DNA of 64,000 nt from G963677445 sp963677445 (GTDB taxonomy: Bacteria > Bacteroidota > Ignavibacteria > Ignavibacteriales > Melioribacteraceae). A program made the translations under genes and the position numbers. Location: contig CAXXGF010000080.1 in assembly GCA_963677445.2 (NCBI GenBank), positions 62,001-126,000 of the forward strand, written 5' to 3'. The notes beneath the pieces are model-generated. The model saw nothing but the letters and a program-made list of their open reading frames with translations, searched no databases and was not told the DNA's origin. Below, in pieces: positions 9,482 to 16,937 of the stretch (the stretch's first letter is position 1; every line of letters starts with the position of its first letter).

Positions 9482-9596
9482 CTGTCGTCCCTGACGGGAC
9501 TTTTTATGATTGAATGTTACCCAATTACCCCACAATGAATTGCGGGGCTATTTTCTGCTTGCCTGTCCGACGCGGCGGATCCCTGACGGGACTTTC
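9482..9596 (+). repeat. Triple-hairpin intergenic repeat, copy 3
   Basis: Order: GTCCCTGACGGGACT followed by T's, then CCCCACAATGAATTGCGGGG with CTATTTTCTG, then ATCCCTGACGGGACT. This matches copy 2 at 6089-6180 read on the other strand. Confidence 0.7.
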
Positions 9597-9922
9597 TTCC
9601 AGACTTCTATCCCGCGATTATATTTTGCGAATATATCCATGTAAGTTGTTGTTTTTTATACCGGAATCAGGAGTTCTGATGTTAATAAAAACGAGCCGCA
9701 CTCGTACTCATGGTCAGGTACTCGTAATCGTTCCCGAACAATTTACCAGAAAAAAAATAAAGCCGGGTACGAGGACGAGTACGATCATTTGTTCAGGATT
9801 TATTTTGGTTCCGGCTTCGCCAGCTTAGGAATTAGGAATGATGAATTGCCCCGCCAGGAATATTCTAAATCCCGGTCCGTAAAAGGGCTTGCTCATCTTC
9901 CTGCTTTGATTCTGATTTTTTA

Positions 9923-9970
9923 ATACCGATACCGATACCGATACCGATACCGATACCGATACCGATACCG
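9923..9970 (+). repeat. Hexanucleotide tandem repeat (ATACCG) x 8
   Basis: Eight perfect head-to-tail copies of ATACCG fill 48 bp, preceded by TTTTTTA and followed by AAAAATATT. It lies between two dispersed repeats and not inside a gene. Such arrays vary in copy number by slippage. Confidence 0.95.
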
Positions 9971-10005
9971 AAAAATATTCATTATTCAGACAATGGTGGA
10001 ATTGG

Positions 10006-10230
10006 TTTGTTCACCTGCCATTGCGAGGTTTCAATTTTATTTGGTATGAGCTATATTTTTTACCTGACGGCACACTTGTTTGTTTCTTTTTTTTCCATCA
10101 ATAATTACCCCTGGCGGGGCAGTCTCACAAATTGACTAAAATGGTTTGTCCCGTTACGGACAGCATATTTGTATAAATAACTAATCGGTTAAGTACGGTG
10201 TGTCGTAAGGCACACCATATTATCCCCCTG
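10006..10230 (+). repeat. Long dispersed repeat, copy 2 (about 225 bp)
   Basis: Collinear partner of 6437-6665 (see shared words there). The right end GTGTGTCGTAAGGCACACC is a near-perfect palindrome, and the left part carries TACCTGACGGCACACTTGTT. Confidence 0.65.
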
Positions 10231-10423
10231 AAACAAAATGTACTGCCCACCGCCCTCACCAACCCGGCCATCACACTCTTACTCTGATTTTTTAATAACT
10301 TATGCTCAGCCTGAAAGTCACCTGTGTCCCACCAGTCCTACGGAAATAAACTAACAACTAAAAAGAAAATCCTTACCATTCTTTTTCATAAGATTAATAA
10401 GGTTATTTTTTTGGTGGTTTCCT

Positions 10424-10515
10424 CTGCTACTAAGGAGCCCCAATTTGGGAAAATGCCAAATTTCAAATTAAACAGTTACAAAAATTTAGTTTTTTACTCT
10501 TTTTCAGGATTTGGA
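10424..10515 (+). repeat. AAGGAGCCCC dispersed repeat, copy 1
   Basis: CTGCTACTAAGGAGCCCCAA-TTTGGGAAAA followed by an A/T-rich tail with AAATT, CAGTTAC and TTTTT. The CCCAATTTGGG core is palindromic. Related copies are at 15728-15815 and 24315-24395. Confidence 0.6.
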
Positions 10516-10932
10516 ATTATAATGACGTTTGGGCTCCTCCCCATGAGATTAAAGGAGAGGTTGGGCTGCGCCTGCCCCGGGCATGGAGAGGTTGGATCAG
10601 CCTGGAGCAGAATATAATCTTTTGAGAAGTTTCATCATTAGTAATAAATGGAAAAGAGAATTTGAGACATTATTTATCAATTTCCATTCTTGTTGCCTGG
10701 AAGGTTAATAAATCAAGAATAAGGTTTCATTACATCCTTTTCATTCGTAATTCTCATTCCGCCTGCATCACCCATCCCGTCATCATACTCCTGCTCATAG
10801 ACCTACTCTGATTTTTTTTCAAATTCCCCTGTGTCAATAACTTTTTAATCACGCAATAACAGTAAACCAAAACACTTTTATACAAAATCACCAAAAAAAT
10901 TAGTAATTTAAGGTTTATCAAAAATTGGAATT

Positions 10933-12234
10933 ATGGAAAATAAAATGCGCTATTTTGAATCTGACTCATTCACCTATACCGAAAACAAAATGTTTTGCGA
11001 GGAGGTAGCTGTAGAAAAACTCGCGTCTGAATTTGGCACCCCCCTTTATATCTACAGCAGGAAATTTTTTACTGAACGCTTTAAAGAACTGAGCGAAGCA
11101 TTTTCATCAGTGAATCATAAAATTTATTACGCCTCAAAAGCAAATTATAATATTAATGTCATAAAACTATTTTCTGATCTCGGGGCCGGCATAGATGTTA
11201 ACTCAGCCGGAGAACTTCTGCGGGCAAAAGAAGCGGGAATTTCAGGTAACGAACTGATGTTAAGCGGAGTAGGAAAAACCGTTGAGGAAATCAAACTGGC
11301 TCTGAAAGAGAATGTAATGATGCTGAAAGCCGAATCGGAGGAGGAGGTTTTAAGGATAAATGAAATAGCCGCTGCGATGGGAATAACCGCGCCGGTGGCT
11401 CTTCGTGTTAATCCCGACGTGGACGCGGGAACACATCCCTATATATCCACAGGACTCGCAGAAAATAAATTTGGCATTCCGGCCTCGGAAGCGTTTGATA
11501 CCTATAAAAGATGCAACGCGCTCTCAAATGTAAAAATGTGCGGCATTGATATGCACATCGGTTCGCAGATAACCAGCGCCGATCCATTTGAAGAGGCGGT
11601 TGAAAGACTGGCTGAATTATACAAAAAAATAAGGAAAGAAGGAGTTGAACTGGAACATTTTGATATCGGCGGAGGAATAGGGATCAGATACAATGATGAA
11701 AAAGTTTTCACTCCCTCACAGCTTGCCGATAGAATATTGCCGATTGTAAAGGACCTCAATTGTCAGCTTGTTCTTGAACCGGGCCGTTTCCTTACAGCCA
11801 ACGGGGGTATACTTCTTACAGAAACTTTATACACAAAGGAGAACAGAGGCAAAAAATTTGTTGTCGCCGACGGAGCTATGACCGATCTTTTAAGGCCCAG
11901 TATTTATAAAGCATATCATCATATTCAGCCGGTTGTAAAAAACAACAGGGCAAATATTACATGCGATGTAGTTGGCCCCGTTTGTGAAAGTGGTGACTTT
12001 CTGGCAAAAGGAAGGGAAATTGAAGAACCCCGGAGCGGTGATTTACTGGCTGTTATGTCTGCCGGCGCTTATGGCATGGTCATGGCATCCAATTATAATG
12101 GCAGACGCAGAGCTCCCGAAGTAATGGTAGATGGAAATAAATATTTCCTCCTCCGCTCGCGGGAAACATACGAACATCTCCTATATGATGAAAAAATAAT
12201 TGAAAAACTCCATAAAAAGGAACCAAATGAGTAA
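10933..12234 (+). CDS. lysA: Diaminopimelate decarboxylase
   Basis: 433 residues. A PLP-dependent alanine-racemase-type barrel with the Schiff-base lysine in 'YYASKANYN' (K69), 'HIGSQI', the phosphate-binding glycine run 'DIGGGIGIRY', 'LEPGRFL', and the C-terminal catalytic 'CESGDFLA' with 'GAYGMVMASNYN'. This is the last step of lysine synthesis, meso-DAP to L-lysine plus CO2. Full length for the family. M5 (10945) is an alternative start with GGA closer to it; neither start has a strong SD. The stop overlaps the start of the zinc ribbon gene, so the two are co-translated. Confidence 0.95.
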   Translation: MENKMRYFESDSFTYTENKMFCEEVAVEKLASEFGTPLYIYSRKFFTERFKELSEAFSSVNHKIYYASKANYNINVIKLFSDLGAGIDVNSAGELLRAKEAGISGNELMLSGVGKTVEEIKLALKENVMMLKAESEEEVLRINEIAAAMGITAPVALRVNPDVDAGTHPYISTGLAENKFGIPASEAFDTYKRCNALSNVKMCGIDMHIGSQITSADPFEEAVERLAELYKKIRKEGVELEHFDIGGGIGIRYNDEKVFTPSQLADRILPIVKDLNCQLVLEPGRFLTANGGILLTETLYTKENRGKKFVVADGAMTDLLRPSIYKAYHHIQPVVKNNRANITCDVVGPVCESGDFLAKGREIEEPRSGDLLAVMSAGAYGMVMASNYNGRRRAPEVMVDGNKYFLLRSRETYEHLLYDEKIIEKLHKKEPNE

Positions 12235-12514
12235 ACTTAGTATTTTTGTTCCCTCAGATGTGGAAAACGAAAAAAAATGTCCCAAATGTGGTCAAAAAGG
12301 GACATTGAGAATATCCCGGCCAAAGGATTTTATCGACAACCTTGTGGTCTCCTTCAGCCTGCACAGAAGATTCAGATGTAAAAGCTGTAACTGGAAAGGA
12401 TATCTTTTCAGCCATACAATTTCACGCGACTGGTATAAAATAGTGATCTTCTATATATTCCTGATGATAGTTGTTGTGGCATTGGTAGCTGTAATCGCGA
12501 AGAAATTTATATAA
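12227..12514 (+). CDS. Small zinc-ribbon membrane protein
   Basis: 95 residues from the ATG at 12227, which has AAGGA at good spacing and overlaps the lysA stop by 8 nt; a longer in-frame start at 12200 lies inside lysA without an SD. It has two Cys pairs, CPKC near residue 20 and CKSC near 53, making a probable zinc ribbon, then one transmembrane helix ('IVIFYIFLMIVVVALVAVIA') near the C-terminus. No known function; the topology suggests a membrane-tethered ribbon facing the cytoplasm. Confidence 0.75.
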   Translation: MSKLSIFVPSDVENEKKCPKCGQKGTLRISRPKDFIDNLVVSFSLHRRFRCKSCNWKGYLFSHTISRDWYKIVIFYIFLMIVVVALVAVIAKKFI

Positions 12515-12532
12515 CTGAAATGGGAGAAACCA

Positions 12533-14569
12533 ATGAAAAAAATAGTAATATTGTTACTTTTAATATTGTTATCGGCTGACCTTATGACAGGCCAGGAGAA
12601 AAAAGCCATTACCCCTGAAGATATGTGGGCGATGAAAAGAATAAAGGACGTTGTTGTTTCTCCCGATGAATCATTGCTCGCTTTCACTGTCGGCTGGTAT
12701 GACGCGGATAAAAATGAAGGTTATTCGGCAGTATATACCATCAAACCTGATGGCAGCGATATGAAAAAACTGATTGATTCAGATAAAAATATCAGTTCGC
12801 CGCTTTTCCTCCCCTCTTCAAAAAAAATCGCCTGGTCAATGGATGGGCAAATATATTTGAGTAATTATGACGGATCATCCAGGGAGCAGATGACTGAACT
12901 CTATTCTGGCGCCTCGGGAGCGCGGTTTTCCGACGATGAAAAAAAGATAATCTTTTCTTCAATGGTCTATCCTGATCTGACTTCCATGGAAGAAAACAAA
13001 AAACGGGACGAGGAAAAAAAGAATAACCAGGTGAGCGCGAAAATATTTACCGAACTGATGTATAAACACTGGAATGACTGGCGCGGTGAAAAAAGAAGTC
13101 ACCTGTTCCTGCAATCTGCTGAAACAGGTAAATATACCGATCTGAACCTTCTGAGCGATTCGGATGTCCCGCCGCTGGCCCTCGGAGGCAATGTTGATTA
13201 CGCGATGTCACCCGACGGAAATGAAGTCTGCTTTTCAATGAATCCCGACAAAATGCTCGCAGCGAGCACAAATAATGAAATATACATTCTTGATATCAGA
13301 GCTCTTCCGGGGGGAAAAGCCGGAAAGCCGAAAAAAATAAGCGAAAGCAAAGGAAATGATAATCAGCCATCCTATTCACCCGATGGGAAATATATCGCTT
13401 TCCGAAGCATGAAAAGAGCCGGTTTTGAAGCTGATGAACTGGACCTCATTTTATTTGACAGAAATTCAGGCAAACTGAAAAACATTACTCCCGAACCGGG
13501 CTTTTCAATCGGCGAAACTATATGGTCGCCCGATTCAAAGTATATCTATTTTACAACTGCAAATACAATATATACATCAATATGCCGGCTGGATATAAAC
13601 AACGGGGATATAAAAATAATACTGGAAAAAGGTGATAACGGAAGCATCACACTTTCGGGTGATGGCAAAACCATTTATTTCCTTCAGCAGCGGTCTACAC
13701 TTCCCAAAGAAATTTTCGCTGTCAGCAGCGAGGGTAAAAACCTCCGCCAGGTAACATATATCAATAAAGATATCCTTGCCGGAATCGAATGGAATCCGGT
13801 AGAAACCTTCTGGTCAGAAGGAGCTGAAGGAGCGAAGGTTCAATCAATTCTGGTAAAACCACCTTTCTTTGATGAAAATAAAAAATACCCGGTTATTTTA
13901 CTTATCCATGGCGGACCCCAGGGACACTGGACAGATGATTTTCATTACAGATGGAATCTGCAGATGTTCGCCTCAAAAGGGTACGTGGTTATAGCTCCCA
14001 ATCCGAGAGGCAGCACAGGTTACGGACAGAAGTTTACCGATGAAATTTCGCAGGACTGGGGAGGCAAGGTATATATTGATATCATGAATTCAGTGGATTA
14101 CGCCCAGGACAGCTACAGCTTTATTGATGAAAATAATCTTTTTGCCGCTGGCGCATCTTATGGCGGATATATGATTAACTGGATAGAGGGACATACCGAC
14201 AAATTTAACGCCCTTCTATGCCATGCCGGAGTATTTAACCTGGAAAGCATGTATGGAGCAACAGAAGAATTATGGTTCCCCGAATGGGAATTTGGCGGCG
14301 CTCCCTGGGAAAACAGAGAACTTTATAAAAAATGGTCGCCCCATAATTTCGTTGAAAACTTCAAGACTCCGATGCTTGTTGTTCACGGGGCTTATGATTT
14401 CAGAGTGCCCGAAGGACAGGCATTTGAACTGTTTACCAGCCTGCAGAAAATGGGAGTTAAAAGCAAACTGATTTATTTTCCCGATGAATATCATTTTGTA
14501 ATAAAACCGCAAAACGCGCTTTTCTGGTGGAAATCGGTTTTTGAATGGTTTGAAGAGAATAAAAAATAG
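12533..14569 (+). CDS. S9 family prolyl oligopeptidase-like peptidase
   Basis: 678 residues with a signal peptide (MKKIVILLLLILLSADLMTG). Residues about 25-400 are a beta-propeller of TolB/PD40-like repeats ('SPDGKYIAFRS', 'SPDSKYIYFTT'). The C-terminal alpha/beta hydrolase domain carries the Ser in GASYGGYM (S542), Asp in 'HGAYDFRVP' (D622) and His in 'PDEYHFVIKP' (H654), plus the oxyanion-region 'HGGPQGHW'. The family cleaves short peptides, often dipeptidyl or acylaminoacyl substrates, here in the periplasm. SD GGGAGA precedes the ATG. The gene continues the lysA-zinc ribbon strand with an 18-bp gap. Confidence 0.92.
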   Translation: MKKIVILLLLILLSADLMTGQEKKAITPEDMWAMKRIKDVVVSPDESLLAFTVGWYDADKNEGYSAVYTIKPDGSDMKKLIDSDKNISSPLFLPSSKKIAWSMDGQIYLSNYDGSSREQMTELYSGASGARFSDDEKKIIFSSMVYPDLTSMEENKKRDEEKKNNQVSAKIFTELMYKHWNDWRGEKRSHLFLQSAETGKYTDLNLLSDSDVPPLALGGNVDYAMSPDGNEVCFSMNPDKMLAASTNNEIYILDIRALPGGKAGKPKKISESKGNDNQPSYSPDGKYIAFRSMKRAGFEADELDLILFDRNSGKLKNITPEPGFSIGETIWSPDSKYIYFTTANTIYTSICRLDINNGDIKIILEKGDNGSITLSGDGKTIYFLQQRSTLPKEIFAVSSEGKNLRQVTYINKDILAGIEWNPVETFWSEGAEGAKVQSILVKPPFFDENKKYPVILLIHGGPQGHWTDDFHYRWNLQMFASKGYVVIAPNPRGSTGYGQKFTDEISQDWGGKVYIDIMNSVDYAQDSYSFIDENNLFAAGASYGGYMINWIEGHTDKFNALLCHAGVFNLESMYGATEELWFPEWEFGGAPWENRELYKKWSPHNFVENFKTPMLVVHGAYDFRVPEGQAFELFTSLQKMGVKSKLIYFPDEYHFVIKPQNALFWWKSVFEWFEENKK

Positions 14570-14580
14570 GAGGATCTAAA

Positions 14581-14943
14581 ATGGAAGAACAATATAAATC
14601 CCCCGATCTGGAAGAACTTGAAAGTGAATATTCCGACGAGGAATCATTAAAAAAAGGTGAAAAAGAGCTGGATGAAAAACTATGGCATAAAGTTGAACGG
14701 GCAGGTAAAAAGATCACTTTCGCCAAAGATATTCTCGCGCTCTATTCTTATATGAAGGATCCATCTGTATCCTGGCACAGAAAAAGCATCGTAGTCGGAG
14801 CCCTTATTTATTTTGTCGCTCCGATTGACGCTATCCCCGATATTGCCCCTCTGATCGGTTATCTGGATGACCTCGGGGTACTTACTGCTCTCCTTAAATT
14901 CCTCGGCAGTGAAATTATTCCCTATTACCAGGGCGAGGAATAA
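14581..14943 (+). CDS. DUF1232 (YkvA-type) membrane protein
   Basis: 120 residues. A charged N-terminal half is followed by the DUF1232 core 'ALIYFVAPIDAIPDIAPLIGY' (motif P-x-D-x-I-P-D) and 'LDDLGVLTALLKFL'. The family is small membrane-associated proteins of unknown role. It has a strong SD (AGGAGG) 6-7 nt before the ATG, 11 bp after the S9 peptidase stop, and a terminator just downstream, so it closes the lysA-led operon. Confidence 0.88.
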   Translation: MEEQYKSPDLEELESEYSDEESLKKGEKELDEKLWHKVERAGKKITFAKDILALYSYMKDPSVSWHRKSIVVGALIYFVAPIDAIPDIAPLIGYLDDLGVLTALLKFLGSEIIPYYQGEE

Positions 14944-14962
14944 CAGGTTAATTTTTAATAGG

Positions 14963-14996
14963 CCCGGTTAAAATAACCGGGTTTTATTTATTTTTC
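14963..14996 (+). terminator. Intrinsic terminator after the DUF1232 gene
   Basis: CCCGGTTA-AAA-TAACCGGG stem-loop followed by TTTTATTTATTTTT. Confidence 0.85.
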
Positions 14997-15123
14997 CCCG
15001 ACTGCATATATTTTCTTCTGTCCTTCGCTGGAGAATATGGATAACGATTAGAGGAAATAAAAAGGCTGGCCAGAATCCCCTCCATTCCCTCAAGAAAACG
15101 ACTAATAATAAAGTGGATATATA

Positions 15124-15675
15124 ATGGATAACAAAAATTTTAAAGTACTGGAAAGTGAAATAATATTCAGCGGAAAAGTTTTCGATCTTCAGGTTGATCA
15201 GATAGAGTACAAAAAAAGTGGAAATAAAGCCCGTCGTGAAGTGGCTGTTCATCCGGGCGGAGCGGTAATTTTGCCGGTTACAAAAGAAAACAAAATTATT
15301 TTTGTCAGACAATTCCGGTATCCTCATAAAATCAATCTTCTCGAATTACCTGCGGGGAAACTTGAAAAAGGTGAAGAACCCGTACTTTGCGCGATAAGGG
15401 AGTTAAAAGAGGAAACCGGATACACGAGTGACAAGATAATAAAACTGGGAGCAATTCACACCACCCCGGGATTCTGCTCCGAAATACTTCATATTTTTCT
15501 CGCCGAAGACCTGACAGCGGGCGATCATCAGCGGGAAGAGGGTGAGCAAGATATGGAAATGATTGAGATAGCGCCTGATGAAGCGGTTAAAAAAGTGATA
15601 AAAGGAGAAATCACGGACGCAAAAACAATCTGCGGCCTCTTTTATTATCAGCACAGGAATACAATTGATCATTAA
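15124..15675 (+). CDS. Nudix hydrolase, ADP-ribose pyrophosphatase type
   Basis: 183 residues. The Nudix box GKLEKGEEPVLCAIRELKEE (about 77-96, continuing TGY) has all metal-binding glutamates (REL..EE). N-terminal 'VRQFRYPHK' and the downstream 'IHTTPGFCSEILHIFLAEDL' are typical of NudF/ADPRase enzymes that hydrolyse ADP-ribose to AMP and ribose 5-phosphate. Length fits the family. The start has only a weak upstream purine stretch. It is followed by a repeat-containing gap. Confidence 0.9.
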   Translation: MDNKNFKVLESEIIFSGKVFDLQVDQIEYKKSGNKARREVAVHPGGAVILPVTKENKIIFVRQFRYPHKINLLELPAGKLEKGEEPVLCAIRELKEETGYTSDKIIKLGAIHTTPGFCSEILHIFLAEDLTAGDHQREEGEQDMEMIEIAPDEAVKKVIKGEITDAKTICGLFYYQHRNTIDH

Positions 15676-15727
15676 AAGATGACTCTGGTTTTTATATTGT
15701 GTTAAATTTTTTGAGGGGTGTTCACAT

Positions 15728-15815
15728 CTGCTATTAAGGAGCCCCAATTTGGGAAAACGTTAAATCTCAAATTAAGCAGTAACAAGAATTTCGGTTTTTG
15801 ATCCTTTTCGTGGGA
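15728..15815 (+). repeat. AAGGAGCCCC dispersed repeat, copy 2
   Basis: CTGCTATTAAGGAGCCCCAA-TTTGGGAAAA with the same downstream order (CTCAAATTAAGCAGTAACAA, then T-rich) as the copy at 10424. It occupies most of the 15676-16098 gap, which otherwise holds A/T-rich DNA, a short 'TGTGGTTGCCCTTCTCAGGA' stretch and the 9-nt array. Confidence 0.6.
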
Positions 15816-16041
15816 TTTTGTGCAATAGTGATTTAGTGGTCTTTACCTAAACTCAATTAAACTTTGCCTTTTGTATTGTCAATTGTTCATTAATAATTGT
15901 TAATTGATCTTTTGCCATTTCAAACAGAATTTCACCAGACAGACAAATCGTGGGAAAAAAGATTTAACGTAGGGGCAACCCTTGTGGTTGCCCTTCTCAG
16001 GAATGTCCTGATAATTTCAAAAAAGGCTAAAAAAAACAGCC

Positions 16042-16095
16042 AAATCGCCCAAATCGCCCAAATCGCCCAAATCGCCCAAACCGCCCAAACCGCGC
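16042..16095 (+). repeat. Nine-nucleotide tandem repeat (AAATCGCCC) x 6
   Basis: Four perfect copies of AAATCGCCC are followed by AAACCGCCC and AAACCGCGC. The array ends 3 bp before the stop codon of murI, so it forms the immediate 3' untranslated region of that minus-strand gene. Confidence 0.95.
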
Positions 16096-16098
16096 GGA

Positions 16099-16929
16099 TC
16101 ACACAATAATTCCCGATAGCTGCTCAAGATCGATCTTCTCAATTTTCTCCACCGGGCGGCCCAGGAACATCTCGGCAACCTCGCGAAATTTGGTTGAAAT
16201 ATCGCTGACATAATATTCATGCCGCCCCCTGCTCTCCGATTTATTGATAAGACCATTTTTAACCAGGTACTTTTTCAAAACAACTGCTGACGCGGTTCCC
16301 GAATCTATAAGTTTAACATCATCTCCCATTACCTTCTGGATAACATTTGTCAGTATCGGATAATGGGTGCATCCCAGGATAAGTGTATCAACATTTTCCT
16401 TTTTTAATTCCGCCAGGTATTCCTCAGCGATCAGGAAGGAAGCTCTGTGGTCTGTCCACCCCTCCTCGGCAAGAGGCACAAAAAGGGGACACGCTTTTTC
16501 AAAAACTTTCAGGTCCGGATCCAGATTCAGAAGTTCGGTGGAATAAGCTTTATTGTTTATTGTGGCGTTAGTGCCGATCACCCCGATCCTGCCATTTTTT
16601 GAATTGTTTAAGGCCATTTCGGCGCCCGGTTTTATCACCCCGATAACCGGAATGTTGAATTTATCCTCGATAGCTGGTATCGCAACCGAAGAAGCGGTAT
16701 TACACGCTACTATAAGCATCTTAATATTACTTCTCATTAAAAACGCGGCATCCTGTAAAGCATATTCAATCACTGTGCTGTTTGATTTGGTCCCGTATGG
16801 AACTCTCGCAGTGTCGCCAAAATAAATTATGTTTTCATCCGGTAAAAATTCATCGGTTCTTTTCACAACCGTCAGTCCGCCAATGCCCGAGTCAAATATT
16901 CCGATAGGATTTTCTGAAATAAGCTGCAA
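16099..16929 (-). CDS. murI: Glutamate racemase
   Basis: 276 residues. The two catalytic cysteines are in 'VACNTAS' (C76) and 'GCTHYP' (C187), with 'FDSGIGGLTV' near the N-terminus and 'YFGDTARVPYG'. It interconverts L- and D-glutamate for peptidoglycan. The start codon is TTG (16927-16929), fixed by a strong SD (AGGAGATATA). The gene begins 8 bp after the glnD-like gene, suggesting co-transcription. Confidence 0.95.
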   Translation of the reverse strand: MQLISENPIGIFDSGIGGLTVVKRTDEFLPDENIIYFGDTARVPYGTKSNSTVIEYALQDAAFLMRSNIKMLIVACNTASSVAIPAIEDKFNIPVIGVIKPGAEMALNNSKNGRIGVIGTNATINNKAYSTELLNLDPDLKVFEKACPLFVPLAEEGWTDHRASFLIAEEYLAELKKENVDTLILGCTHYPILTNVIQKVMGDDVKLIDSGTASAVVLKKYLVKNGLINKSESRGRHEYYVSDISTKFREVAEMFLGRPVEKIEKIDLEQLSGIIV

Positions 16930-16937
16930 TATATCTC

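Larger units (their letters stand above)
9101..10932. other. Gene-poor repeat region, about 1.8 kb
   Basis: No credible gene. It contains a short segment shared with 28316-28372, a triple-hairpin repeat (9482-9596), a hexanucleotide tandem array (9923-9970), the second copy of the long repeat (10006-10230), three degenerate copies of a segment ending CTCTGATTTTTT (about 9889-9925, 10248-10307 and 10760-10820, related to 6294-6348), and an AAGGAGCCCC repeat (10424-10515). The two open frames here (9514-9828, 10324-10617) are low complexity and cross these repeats. Confidence 0.65.

Noticed and set aside
9514..9828. 104-codon plus-strand frame
   Set aside because: Covers a hairpin repeat and simple sequence; Arg/Thr-rich low-complexity product without an SD.
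9923..9970. CRISPR-like array
   Set aside because: Pure 6-nt tandem repeat without spacers; not a CRISPR.
10324..10617. 97-codon plus-strand frame
   Set aside because: Crosses the AAGGAGCCCC repeat, starts without an SD and has no domain.
16042..16095. CRISPR-like or binding-site array
   Set aside because: Contiguous 9-nt repeats without spacers.
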